Below, piece after piece: positions 1 to 10,490 of a stretch of DNA of 64,000 bases (position 1 is its first letter; each line of letters begins with the position of its first letter). A program made the translations under genes and the position numbers. The notes under the pieces are model-generated. The model was not told where the DNA came from, did not search any database, and was given only the letters and a program-made list of their open reading frames with translations. Location of the stretch: the NCBI GenBank assembly GCA_014529385.2, contig CM043960.1, forward strand, positions 23,448,896 through 23,512,895, read 5' to 3'. This DNA comes from Adiantum capillus-veneris (Eukaryota; Streptophyta; Polypodiopsida; Polypodiales; Pteridaceae).

Positions 1-419
1 TGATTCTTGGAATCTCATGGATGCGGATGTACAAGGTAGTACCAGATTGGGACACCAATCAACTCAAGCTATCACCTAAAGGAGGACAACTCATCATTCC
101 AATTGCACCGAGCAAAGAGGAATGGAAAAGAGGTTGTCCACAAAAGATGCAAGGGAGTGGGTAATCTTCTTCATCTTCTAGACAAGAAAATGCTACAAGT
201 AGCATGCAAGGAGTCATGCAAATTTGGGTACTTAAAGCACAACTCAAGGACAAGCCGTCTCAAATTTGGGTTCCTAAGAACTCATCTACCATACCAAAGA
301 AAGTTCCAAATCAAACGACTCAAAGAAAAACATCTTCAAGAAGGGAACCTAACATAAGATGGGTTTGGAGGAAAAAGGAGCATTCATCTTCTCCACAAAC
401 TGTAAAGCCGATGAAGTAG
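1..419 (+). pseudogene. Retropepsin C-terminal tail and linker of a gypsy element (partial, 5' end outside window)
   Basis: Reading from base 3, the first codons give ILGISWMRMYK and then a tryptophan- and aspartate-containing strand, the usual end of an LTR-retrotransposon aspartic protease (hydrophobic-LG-x-x-W followed by DW). The catalytic DTG would lie upstream of the window. The frame has a TAA at 162-164 and then continues to 417-419 as a basic, Ser/Pro/Lys-rich linker containing QIWVPK and RWVWRKK. Reverse transcriptase would normally follow protease and does not. The same pair of linker motifs (QLWIPK and KWIWKPKK) follows the protease-like domain of the minus-strand element at about 58.2-59.2 kb, so the two elements are probably related. 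Function of the linker is unknown. Confidence 0.7.
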
Positions 420-2804
420 TGGAAAGTTAAGTCTCAAAACACTCAACCACAACGTTTCATCAACGGAAAACCAAGCTACAGTGGAGAGTTAAAGCTTAGC
501 AATCGTCATCATTGATACCAACAGCTCAAAAAATCAGCATGCCAAAGCATCCCAATGGTACAATTTGGCAAAGAGCACGCAAACTACAAGATTTGCTCTT
601 TGGGAAACATCAACAGGAAACCTCGACCACAGAAACCCTTGAGTTAATTACTCAAGATCCAACTCTTGCATAGCATACTGGTTTGAATTGCACTAATCTT
701 CAAAGCATGGTAGACCCAACCACGGCTATGCATAGACACGATTGTTCAACCCATGCGCACAGTCGTCTTGGAGTACTCCATCTAGGAGAGGTGGAAGGAA
801 ACTTCAGTAATTAAGGGCAATGTTTGAAGAGGGAGGAAAAAGTTGGATGTTAACGTGTGATTTTTTACAAAATTACCCGATAATGTCCTTAAAAAATCAT
901 CAATAGGGGAGTTTTAACTGATAACATCTCCCGGATGAGTGTTAATAGTGTATATACTATCAGAAAATACATTAAAAAATAGCCCTTTTTGCTAATTTTT
1001 ATCATTTTCTTGATATTGAGCTTAAAAATGGAGAAATTGACCAAAAAGTAATAAATCAGTGTTTCTCAATGGATTTTGTTAATAATTGATTTTTTACTTT
1101 GCTTTTTTAGTGCATTTTATTATTTTCTTTGATTTTTTAAAGAAACAGGTCAAAAATTAATAATAAATAGAAAATGAGCTCAGATGGAGAAACTAAAGAT
1201 ACACTGATGATCAACAGAACAAGGCAGAGAGACACAAAGATTTTCAATCAAAACGACAAATGGAGGCGGGAAGCCTAAATTAGGCTGCCAAGGCCTACTT
1301 TTGCAAATTCTTACAGAATGAGTAAACGGAATCCGATTAAAGAAATTTTTGAGTCTAACGTAGATTTCACGGCCTGGTAGGACTAACAAGGGAATCTAGG
1401 GAAAAATAGTTTGGGAAGTCTGAGTATAGATAACCAAGGTAGCCCAAAATCACCTCATTTCCACTAGTCACTCTTGGAGGAGAGAGCTTTCTATCTTCTT
1501 CGCGCACGATTTTCGGAGTCCACAGTCGCTTATTTTCAGCGCCGTCTCACATGAGACATGAGGGGTAAGTTCTAAAATTATCGAAGAACGTTTCTATACG
1601 ATCAGATAGCAAGTCTAGGCTCAGGAAAAGACCCTAGAATCCCAGCTGTGCACAAACTGCTATGACACAAAATTGACCATAGCGGCCTGCCAGCTCAAAC
1701 GAATTGGACGAGACTTGGACTGTAGCATGCCCCTAGATAGTAGAACACTTCCATATCATTAGATGAACATTTGGTAGGGGTCGAGTGGGCCCCAAGTAAA
1801 TAATCTAGGTTTTTGTCATATGCCAGAATTGGATTCTAAATCCACGGGCGGTTTATAGATGAGGTCTATACACAGTGTACCTAGATAGTTTCAAGGAAAT
1901 AGTCAACGCAAGCTCTCAAACAACAGGAAACAACTTGAAGACTACAAAGTGTCAAATTTGACATATGAAGTCAAAATGACTTCGAATGAGCCCAAACTGG
2001 ATGAGCAACATCAGGACTCTGTAGCGGACAACAAGTCCATAGCTTCAAAAGTGACCAACCAACTCTACATGCCAAGTATTCACAATAATCAGTGATTTCA
2101 GAGTCGACAAGAGAACGAAGTGATGTCGACAAGACCAAACTTTACCAAATTCATTTTAGGACTTGTTTAGATGTATTAAAGATGTTAAGGTCATCAAATT
2201 ATCATTTCATGCAAAAAAAGTGATTGCTGTAAATAATCACAAAAATTAACATGTCACTTGTACACATCTATTACGTGCCACATGTCAAGTATGAGCCCAA
2301 AAGATTAAGAAAATCTATGATTTTGTCCAGAAAACACACTAAAGACTCTTTTGTCCAAATTTTCAGTTAGCAGTAACATTTTTTGATCCAAATCATCCCA
2401 TATCTCACACAGAGGCTCTATATAATGTCTAGAACCAGCTTGCTACAAAAAATGTTTAATTTGTTGAAAACGTTAATAATCATGATTATTTATTTTTTCA
2501 CCAAAATAAGTACAAATTTCAACTTTGACCTTATGGGACCAAAGTGCATGATGTTCCAAGCCTTTCAATCAAGTTTGATCAAATTTAAATCTCAAAAACT
2601 AAAAATCCCTTTATATCTATTGTTTCAGAGTCTTAAGCCTAAATCTGACACCATTTCCACCCAGTGCATTCAAATGAGCCCACACTTCACTCAAAGTACC
2701 TAAATACCACATGTCTCAAGCCTATGATGTCAAAAATACAAAAAGTCAAAAAAATTCCCAAGATGTAAATAATCGCAATTATTTACTTTTGTCGCAAATG
2801 TTTC
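420..2804. other. Non-coding spacer of the first gypsy element
   Basis: This AT-rich 2.4-kb stretch lies between the protease/linker remnant and the coiled-coil 3' ORF. I see no convincing reading frame: the short frames here are overlapping and low in complexity. By position it corresponds to the long spacer that separates pol from the 3' ORF in Athila-like elements, but that is inference. Confidence 0.4.
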
Positions 2805-3923
2805 ATGGATTGCATGCTTATGATCTTTACATATTTTTATGCAGCTCAACCTTCTCCACAAACCACTAGATCAAGAAAAAGGGTATATAAATATGATGGG
2901 GAACCACTAGAAAGCTCGCCTGAAGCCCACAACAATGCAAGCTCTGACAATGAAGAAACAAGGGCACAAAGAGAAGAAATGAAGAAGAAAGTAGTGGCAG
3001 CTCATCAAGAGGAACCTCAGGAGAAAAAGGCAAGGTTTGAAAGAGAGAAACAGTCTTATGAAAGAAGTCGTCAAGCTGCAGGCAAAAACCCGGAATCATG
3101 GAGCCCGAGGGAGATCAGGGGTCCACGGACCAAGAACCTTGCAAAGAAAGTCCCAGAGGATTTGAAGGATTTACTTGAGCGGATGTATGCAAAAGACGAA
3201 GCATTGAAGATTTAGGAAGCTCTAGAAGCACAAAGGACAGCAAGAGAAGAATCGTCTACGCAACAAAGGCAAGTAGAAGCTGCCCAACAAAGTGAATCAC
3301 ATCATGAACAAGGAGAGATGTCTCCAAGACCCACTACCCACTACGGAGAAAGAAGACCATCCCATGCCAAGTCCAAGCCCTTCACCAACTGCCAAATCCA
3401 ATGAAGAGGAGGAAGCAAAGGGAAAAGAGAAGCAACAGGAAGAGGCAAGTTTTGAGTAGCCCAAGGAAGCCGAAAAAATTGAAGATGAACCTTCTACAAC
3501 AACTCAAGAAGAATCAGCTGAGGCATCCATGAAGCCTCAAGAAGAATCAATTGAACCTACAAGGCCACAAGCAGAATCCGCTGCACCATCGAAAGAGCCA
3601 CACACCAAATCTGTTGAAACTTCTAAGCAGCCCCATGTAGAACTTGAAGATTGGGAAACCACATATGAAGTGATCATGCAGGTAAATGAGTATGCAAAGC
3701 AAATGCAGTTGATGATAGAAAAGATGAGAACAACAACACTTAGTCGTAGTGCCAAGGCTAAAGAATTGGAACATGTAATAGATGCTCTACAAGGTGAGCT
3801 CGAAGATAGGATGAACATTATTGAAGATCTTCAAAGACAGATTAAAGAGCTAAAAAACAAAGCAAAACAACACCAAACTGTCAAGGAAAGGCAAGAGAAA
3901 GAGATGGAAGATTTGGGGGAGCT
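2805..3923 (+). pseudogene. Additional 3' ORF (coiled-coil part), interrupted by a retrotransposon
   Basis: An open stretch at 2805-3215 encodes a highly charged Glu/Lys/Arg/Gln-rich protein with a basic patch (TRSRKRVYKYDG) and heptad-like spacing. It continues, with stops and frameshifts between 3213 and 3528, into 3529-3923, which is rich in Pro/Glu/Ser and then clearly coiled-coil. The frame is cut at 3923 by the element at 3924-10485 and resumes at 10491. The likely start is a Met at 2805 or just downstream; a splice-acceptor-like TTTTTATGCAG at about 2835-2845 could alternatively open it. Its C-terminal half matches the 3' ORF of the minus-strand element. Function unknown; extra ORFs at this position occur in Athila/Tat-type plant elements. 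Confidence 0.6.
3919..3923. repeat. Target-site duplication GAGCT, left
   Basis: GAGCT directly precedes the left LTR at 3924 and recurs directly after the right LTR at 10486-10490. Five base pairs is the usual duplication of LTR-retrotransposon integrases. Confidence 0.9.
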
Positions 3924-4466
3924 TGTAGATAGTTGGATAGTTTCACTATGTGGGAACGTCCTCTTAGGAGATGGGTAGCGAATTACTTAGTAGTTACTAT
4001 GGTAATTACTATAGTAAACCTGAAGTGTATAAATAGGGCCCATTACATTGTAATCGGGTTGGCAATTGTTATCATTTGGGTTAGCACTTTGGCTACACTT
4101 GTACTTGAGAATCATTGGCAGTGTTGTCGGCTGTACTCTCTTTGTAAATCATATTCGCTGTAATCTTTATCTATAAACATTGGCAGTGTTGTCGGTTGTA
4201 CTCTCTTTGTAAATCATATTCGCTGTAATCTTTATCTATAATCCCAATCATGGCATATATTCCAGCTACACTTACTTCTCGTCCAATCTTTTGAATATGA
4301 ATCTGAACATTATTTCCAGTACATAAGTCTGATTCTTATTCCAGTATCCAAATTCCAGTCTAGTTTCTGATTTCTGTCCAGTCTATTGTCTGAAATCTTC
4401 TCACACTAGTAGCTGAAATCTTCTAACACTGGAATTAGCTGTCTCAAGAGATCAGATCCAATTCCA
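3924..4466 (+). repeat. Left (5') LTR, 543 bp
   Basis: Begins TGTAGATAGTTGGATAG and ends ATTCCA. It is near-identical to 10007-10485. The 64-bp length excess is explained by a tandem duplication: the block beginning CATTGGCAGTGTTGTCGG occurs twice (about 4108-4172 and 4173-4237), but only once in the right LTR. A duplication found in only one LTR arose after insertion or during recombination. Confidence 0.92.
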
Positions 4467-4469
4467 TTT

Positions 4470-4487
4470 TGGCAATCACGGTGGCTC
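4470..4487 (+). other. Candidate primer-binding site
   Basis: TGGCAATCACGGTGGCTC starts three bases after the left LTR and begins with TGG, the complement of a tRNA CCA end. It is neither the initiator-Met site (TGGTATCAGAGC) used by several neighbours nor the Asp site. I could not assign the tRNA. Confidence 0.5.
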
Positions 4488-4540
4488 GAGCTGAAGCTCG
4501 TTGACTGAAAGACTCTTCTCCCAGTTGGAAGTTTTCAGCA

Positions 4541-5137
4541 ATGGCACCTAAATCTACTCGTGGCCGGAAATCCACCATTCATGTTGATCCCATTCTTGAG
4601 GAGTCAGGAAGAGAGTCTGACCCCAAGCAAAAGAAGATGACTGACACGGAGGCTCAGGAGGAGCATAGTCAGGCTGATGAGGTGCAGGACTCACAACACT
4701 CTAGTCATTCTCGACGTCAACGGGCAGAACGGGAAGCACGGAAAGCCAAGAGTTCCAAGAGTTCTCGGTCCCGGTAGGGGGATGAGGGTACTAAGGGAAG
4801 TAAAGGTAGTCACCGTACTTCTAGCAGACAAACCAAAGAAGACACTGACACAGAGACAGAGACATAAATTGATTGGGATGCTGACACTGACAATTGCAAG
4901 ATGACTTCCAAGCGCCGTTCTGAATCCAAGAAGAGAAGTGACAGGATCAGTGGTAATTGAAATGATTACACAGCTTCCCTAAAAATTTCTTTTCCAATAT
5001 TCAAGGGAGGTAAGAAGGATGATCCAGACGTTTACATACAGGCTTTCGAGCAGTATGCTGAACTGAAAAATATTGATGAAGATGATTGGGGGGAATATTT
5101 TCCACAAACCTTGAAGGAGACAGCGAGGAAATGGTAA
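4541..5137 (+). pseudogene. gag remnant, N-terminal part
   Basis: The first Met after the primer site opens a basic, Ser/Arg/Lys-rich N-terminus (MAPKSTRGRKSTIHVDP...) to a stop at 4775-4777. After frame changes, 4976-5134 encodes a recognisable gag core strand (FPIFKGGKKDDPDVYIQAF, then WGEYFP), as in the retrotransposon gag domain where the polyprotein binds itself and RNA. It ends at TAA 5135-5137, next to a rearranged block. Non-functional. Confidence 0.75.
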
Positions 5138-5226
5138 ATACCAGGTACCAGTGGAAAATATTCCCCCCAATCATCTCAATGGTACCAGTGGAAAATATTG
5201 GGGGGAATATTTTCCACAAACCTTGA
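5083..5226. repeat. Rearranged block: direct and inverted copies of a gag segment
   Basis: A segment containing GGGGGGAATATTTTCCAC occurs at about 5089-5107 and again at about 5194-5219, with an inverted copy (GTGGAAAATATTCCCCCC) at about 5152-5169. The second direct copy is preceded by its own inverted arm, so GTGGAAAATATT-GGGGGG-AATATTTTCCAC forms a hairpin with 12-bp arms. Such direct-plus-inverted patching is typical of template switching. It lies within gag, upstream of the zinc knuckle. Confidence 0.75.
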
Positions 5227-5803
5227 GTGATATCCTCTGTGAACTAGATAAGATCAAACAGGAGAGACCAGGTACCAGTGGTACTGGTCAGGGACGTGGC
5301 CGATTCCAAACGGGTATGGGCAGAGGCAGAGGCAGAGGACGATGCAACTTCCAAAATAGGAGCATGAATTGCTACACTTGTGGGAAGTATGGCCATTTTG
5401 CAGCCCAATGCCAAGATGCACCTGTAACTACTACTACTAAGGCTAAGGCACCAGAGCCAGTCCCAGTAAGGGTAGTCACTAGAAGCAAGGGTGTAGTCAT
5501 TGAAGAAATTCCAGATACTTCGGAAGCACCAGTCAGTCCTACCAGCAGCAGGCGGGTTCAACAAAGAGAAATTTGGAAGGCCAAAGGTAAAGAGAAGGTG
5601 GTAGATGAGTGGCAAGAGCAGAGGGAACTAGCGGCTAAAATCACGGAGGATTTAGCCAAGAATCTGCGAGAGCAGCGAGAAAGTTTTGAAGCTAGAGTCA
5701 TTCAGAGGATACCAGCCCAATCGACGGATAAAGATCAATCAGTACCGGCCATACCAGAGACCATGCTGGTTGTGGTACATGGACTAGCTGATGAACTGAG
5801 AGT
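5151..5803 (+). pseudogene. gag C-terminal part with CCHC zinc knuckle
   Basis: Reads in frame from the rearranged block into an Arg/Gly-rich stretch (GRGRFQTGMGRGRGRGR) and then CYTCGKYGHFAAQC, a perfect CX2CX4HX4C nucleocapsid knuckle that binds RNA. A charged Lys/Glu-rich tail follows. The canonical order would continue into protease and RT; instead the tail runs within about 15 bp into the integrase end at 5816, so several kilobases of pol are missing. In the same frame the sequence runs to a stop near 5918 through a shadow of the integrase frame. Confidence 0.8.
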
Positions 5804-5815
5804 TGATGGAAGGAG

Positions 5816-6178
5816 TGGAAGCACTGGCATGATCGCCGAATTAAAGTTCGAGAATTTCAGAAAGGGGATTTGGTGCTTCTATATCGGTCTAGAATGGGTC
5901 CAAAGAAGCCAAACCTGAAGATTGCCTGGGCAGGACCATTTGAGGTCGACTGGGTCTTCTCCAATGGCACAGTCAGACTGAAAGATTTATCTGGATTATT
6001 GTTGCCAGGAGTATATAATGGTGCAAAGATCAAGCTTTATTATTCAGAGGCTAGAGAAAATGGGCAAGAACAAGGTACTAAGGAACTCGGACCTGCTGAG
6101 CAAGAGATACCAGAATCAGATATTTCTGGGCTTTTTCATGTGCAACTAATTCCAATTTCAGAACCAGTACCAGTATGA
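5816..6178 (+). pseudogene. Integrase C-terminal fragment (gypsy type)
   Basis: In the frame starting WKHWHDRRIKVREFQKGDLV the sequence matches the end of gypsy integrases: an HDRRI helix, a FQKGDLVLLY strand, then GPFEV and a TVRL strand (the GPY/F module). The catalytic DDE core and zinc-binding N-terminus are absent. The frame closes at TGA 6176-6178 after an acidic tail. It shows the element once had a full pol. Confidence 0.85.
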
Positions 6179-6394
6179 TCGAGCCAGACTGGAAACCAGT
6201 CCAGTATCAGTGGGAACACGCTTTTCAATTTTTAAGCGCTCAACGGTCAGATGGCACGCCAGTAGTAATCATTTTAAGGATGGGTCGCAGTCTTGTCCAA
6301 TGCATGTCTGCCACGACAACAGCGACACACACAAGTCTAGGAACGGCGAGCGGTGGAGTTTTTATGGCGCGAACACGTATAACAGTCAGGAGAG
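6179..6394. other. Short spacer between integrase remnant and 3' ORF
   Basis: A frame runs through this stretch (6175-6501) but its composition is not obviously protein-like and it overlaps the start of the next ORF in another frame. I see no motif. Confidence 0.35.
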
Positions 6395-9300
6395 TTGGAA
6401 TTTTCCCTCACAAATCCCTTGCGCGACGCTTTTCTCCTGTTAATCATTCGCCATCACCGCGCTCCGAGGTTTCTTCTACAGCCGCAAACCTCGACCTCTG
6501 AAGAGACAGTTAACTGTCAGCTAGCCTTGCCAGTGACACCAGGGTACGGCTTTGACACAACAAGCAAGTCTTCTTCTCCTTCGCCTGTTTCATCATCTTC
6601 AGAGTGTATGGGTAGAAGGAAACGCTCAGACAAGATGCAGGAGTCTCTTGAGGAAACCCAAGCCATAGTTGTTGCTACAAAGGCAAGCCTTCCATCATAC
6701 CGTACAGTAAAATCCAGTGTTATGTATTCACTGACCAAGGCCAAGATATTGGATCCAAAGGTTCCTATTAACCTTTGTCAAATCCTGTCACACAATGTGC
6801 TCCAGCAAACTGCCAAGCTAAAATCCCAAAATGTTTTAAAAGCTTGGTATGTTTGGCAATTTCTGTAGTGGGCCACTGTTGCAGATGTTCATGAGCAGGT
6901 AAAAAAGGCTTGGAGTGAGAAGCCGGTTTCTGAGCCCAAGAATATTGAGCTGTCCTCAGATGACGAAGTAATGGACAGTCAGACTAATTCAACAGACCTG
7001 AAAAGGAAAGCCATTGAAGAACAGGCTGGCAGTTCAAAGAAGCCAAAGACTACACTGACAAAGAGCATTGCGTTTTTGAGGTAGATAGAAAGACAAGTCA
7101 AGATAGTGAATACTGAGAAAGCTATAGTGAGCCAAACAGAGAAGCAACCTGCTCAGAAGATTGTGCCTAGCCAGTCAGTAGGACAAAGTGCAGTTGCTAC
7201 TGGTTCTGGAAAAGATCAGGCCAAGGCAACAACTTCTGAGAAGATAGCAGACCAGTCAGTGGACAAAGGCAAGGGCCAAGTGGACAAAGGCAAAGGCCCA
7301 GCTTCTTCGACTCTACCAGGTGGAGTTTCTACTCCAAATACTGAACACATTCTGCACCTGGTGAAACATGACAAGTTGCAGCAAATGCAGACCCATCAAT
7401 TGAAAGGGCATCTTCTGCTACGCAAAGCTGATTATGCAACTTTACCTTACATGGCTCCAGTGACAATATACGAGCCTATTGATTTTGATCCAGCTACAGT
7501 TAAGGACAAATGTTCAGTTCTCATACAGTCTTCTTGGAATACTATTGTCAGTTGTATGGGACAACTGGTGGAGGCTTCTAGGTCAGAAGATGAAGTGAAA
7601 AAGGTTAAAGTTGACCTGAAGGAGGCTGAAGATCAGATTCAAAAGCTCCAGAAAGCACGGGAAGAGCAGAACATACAACACAGGGTACTGGAAGCGCATT
7701 CAGAGAGGGTTAATGAGTTATTAAACAAGAAGCTAGCTAAGGCTGAATCTGAGATAATGATCATCAAAAATCAAAGGAATGAAGCACTGAGAGCGGCATA
7801 ACGGGCTGAAACAATGCTCAAAATGAAGCGGGTGGAATTCAACTCCCTGTTCATTCGCCATACAGCTCTGAAGGCTTCTCTTACTGAAAGATACATTTAT
7901 AACAGCTTGGCTGAAATTCTAAATGCAGCAAGCAATGCTATTTTTGATTTAGAGAATTTGAAGTCCTTGATGGAAAGTATGCAGAGTGATTTGCAAGAAA
8001 AAGTGACTGAGTATAATATTGCTCTGATGAATCAAGCCATATTGGATTATATTGAGCAGCAGACTTCTCCGGATGAAGCAGAAGAAGAGAAGGAAGATGA
8101 ACAAAAGGATGATGGGCCTGATAAGGAGGAGGATGACCAAGAAGAAGGGCATACAAATGATGATGATGATGTCCCACCACCATCTCCACCTCCAGGACTT
8201 GGTACTGGTGGTACATGGCCAACTGAAGGAGGCTAGTCAGCGAGGCCAGAATGAGGACCAGCAAGAAGGACAAAATGAAGGGCACCAGTCGGGTAATCAG
8301 CAGACTAAAGAACAGCAGCCCAGTCACACTGGGAATCAGCTAGCTGATCAGTCCCAGCTAAGTAGGGATGTTAAAGGAAAAATGAAAGTGCAAGATGAGG
8401 GATCAGCTGTTGCTGATCATCAACATTCACTGCAACTTATTACCTTGAATAGGCAATTGAGACATCAACAGGCCTCCATAACCAGATAGTATATGGAGGA
8501 TGATGATCTCCTGTCTGATTTGAAACGGTTTCAAAGGCTGTATATTGGAGCCAGGGAAATGGTAGAGCATTGGAAATCAGCGACTTTCCATGATAAAGAA
8601 GCTTGCCGTTTACCTGCACATCCCAGTACAGTCCAGCTGTGCTGGAAAGAGTTTCCGAATGGATACTCACTGCTGAAGAGAGAGTGACAAACCCACACTT
8701 GCAAAGGCAGTCTACAGCAGATTGTCGCTCTCTTGCCCTAGAATTAGAAATTCTGCTGGGAAACAAACCAGCTTATAGATGTTTGAAGGATGTTAGGGAA
8801 CAGCTAAAGGAAGTTTTGGTGCAAATGCAAACTGCCAGAGGAGTTTTGGATGAGAGAGTTAGAGCCATTCTTGAGGACCAGACAACCACTAGCAAAGGAC
8901 CTCAGACTAGAATGTCAGTTGGAGCACAGGCAACTGCTCTCCAAAAATTGTTCCAGCTAGTGAGAATCACCAGAAAGATGATGCACGAAGAGAACCAGGC
9001 TGTTCTCAATTTTTTAGAATTTGTGCCTGATTCTCCAGTTCTCTTGTATGCCTTTCCAGCAAGAGAGACAGAGCTGCCACAACACTGTATCCTCAACATC
9101 CAGAACCAGTTGATCGCCTTACATACTTCAAGATTATTGATGAGCTTCAGGATTGGTATGATCAATCGACTGTGGAATGGAAGACTTGGCAAACACTGTT
9201 CAATGATGCTCTCCAAATCAATGATATTCAGGCACTGAAAGAGGAGATGCATAGGATCCGGATGTGTATGGGCCAGTGGAAGATTCAAATCAGAGGCCTG

Positions 9301-9720
9301 ACCAAGATTAATAATCAACTGCTGCAACTTACTGTCGAATCTTCTAAATTGCTTGAAAAGGATATTGCAGCTAAGGCGGGCCTGACACCACAATATAGGG
9401 AGATGGCTGAGATTATTTTCGAAGCTCGAGTCAAAACTAATCAGCCTCTTCCAGAACGATGGATCCATACTGCTTCGCATTGTCATAAGATGGCCAAAAC
9501 CAGGATTACCAAGGGCAGGCGTACACTCTATAATCCTGACACCAAAACCTATCATTCCCTCACGCCTTATGAAGTAGAGATGACCACAGAAAGGCGGGAT
9601 TAGCTTGAGCAGGAGGCCATTTACCGACTGATTCAGAATGAGAATGCTGGTACTGGGACTTCTCAGGCACCCTCCAGGTCAAAGGGCAAACGGAAGACGG
9701 TCCAATGGAAGGATACTGGG
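6395..9720 (+). pseudogene. Long decayed coiled-coil ORF between integrase and 3' LTR
   Basis: One frame runs from 6395 to 8236, broken only by stops at 6866-6868, about 7082-7084 and 7799-7801. It then continues through frame changes (8052-8489, 8493-8687, 8603-9238, 9172-9603 and to about 9720). The protein would exceed 1000 residues. Visible features are a Ser/Pro-rich N-terminus, a bipartite nuclear-localisation-like patch (KRKAIEEQAGSSKKPK), repeated VDKGKG, a coiled coil at about 7590-7800, an acidic Glu/Asp run near 8080-8175 and a polyproline patch. I recognise no enzyme. Extra 3' ORFs are known in Tat/Athila plant elements; this one does not resemble the 3' ORF of the surrounding element. 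Confidence 0.65.
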
Positions 9721-9773
9721 TAGTTCCATCTCAGAATTCAGTGGCGACTTTTCTTCCTCAGCGGGCAGGTGGA

Positions 9774-9839
9774 GATGAGAGCTCTACCTTGGCCTGATGA
9801 GAGCTCTACCTTGGCCTGGTGAGAGCTCTACCTTGGCCT
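9774..9839. repeat. Three tandem copies of a 22-bp unit
   Basis: Units at 9774-9795, 9796-9817 and 9818-9839 share GATGAGAGCTCTACCTTGGC; the third has one change (GGTGAGAG). They lie after the 3' ORF and about 150 bp before the polypurine tract. Confidence 0.9.
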
Positions 9840-9989
9840 TTTCAGCTGCCTCTAGCAATCTTTGAATGGCCACTCTATCAGTGGTCAAGCCCAATTCCCA
9901 AATATCAGAACCAGACGGTGGATTTTTCAGTCTCACATCCGAATTAGAAAGGGGAATTTTTCAAAAATTTTGGAATCTTGCCAAAATTC

Positions 9990-10006
9990 AAGAAAGAAGG
10001 GAAGGA
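9990..10006 (+). other. Polypurine tract
   Basis: AAGAAAGAAGGGAAGGA abuts the TG of the right LTR at 10007. This is the expected plus-strand primer site for reverse transcription. Confidence 0.88.
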
Positions 10007-10485
10007 TGTAGACGGCTGGATAGTTTCACTATGTGGGAACGTCCTCTTAGGAGATGGGCAGCGAATTACTTTGTACTTACTATGGTAATTACTACAGTAA
10101 ACCCGAAGTGTATGAATAGGACCCATTACGTTGTAATCGGGTTGGCAATTGTTATCATTTGGGTTAGCACTTTGGCTACACTTGTACTTGAGAATCATTG
10201 GCAGTGTTGTCGGCTGTACTCTCTTTGTAAATCATATTCGCTGTAATCTTTATCTGTAATCCCAATCATGGCATATATTCCAGCTACACTTACTTCTCAT
10301 CCAGTCTTCTGAATCTGAATCTGAACATTATTTCCAGACATAAGTCTGATGCTTATTTCAGTATATCCAAATTCCAGTCTAGTTTCTGATTTCTGTCCAG
10401 TCTATTGTCTGAAATCTTCTCACACTAGTAGCTGAAATCTTCTAACACTGGAATTAACTGTCTCAAGAGATCAGCTCCAATTCTA
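10007..10485 (+). repeat. Right (3') LTR, 479 bp
   Basis: Begins TGTAGACGGCTGGATAG and ends AATTCTA, followed by the GAGCT duplication. It has one copy of the roughly 65-bp block duplicated in the left LTR. Confidence 0.92.
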
Positions 10486-10490
10486 GAGCT
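10486..10490. repeat. Target-site duplication GAGCT, right
   Basis: Matches 3919-3923 exactly, directly after the right LTR. Confidence 0.9.

Larger units (their letters stand above)
3924..10485 (+). mobile_element. Ty3-gypsy-type LTR retrotransposon, complete ends, pol deleted
   Basis: The element is 6562 bp long, bounded by direct LTRs (3924-4466 and 10007-10485) and the duplication GAGCT. Inside, in order, are a primer-site candidate after the left LTR, gag remnants, a CCHC zinc knuckle, the C-terminal part of integrase, a 3.3-kb decayed coiled-coil ORF, and a polypurine tract against the right LTR. Protease, reverse transcriptase, RNase H and the integrase core are absent, so it is non-autonomous. 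It sits inside the 3' ORF of the older element that begins before the window. The integrase remnant with a GPF motif after an LVLLYRSRMG strand marks it as gypsy rather than copia. Confidence 0.93.

Noticed and set aside
8902..9555. 217-codon minus-strand ORF
   Set aside because: Antisense shadow of the decayed 3' ORF, whose plus-strand frames have the coiled-coil character.
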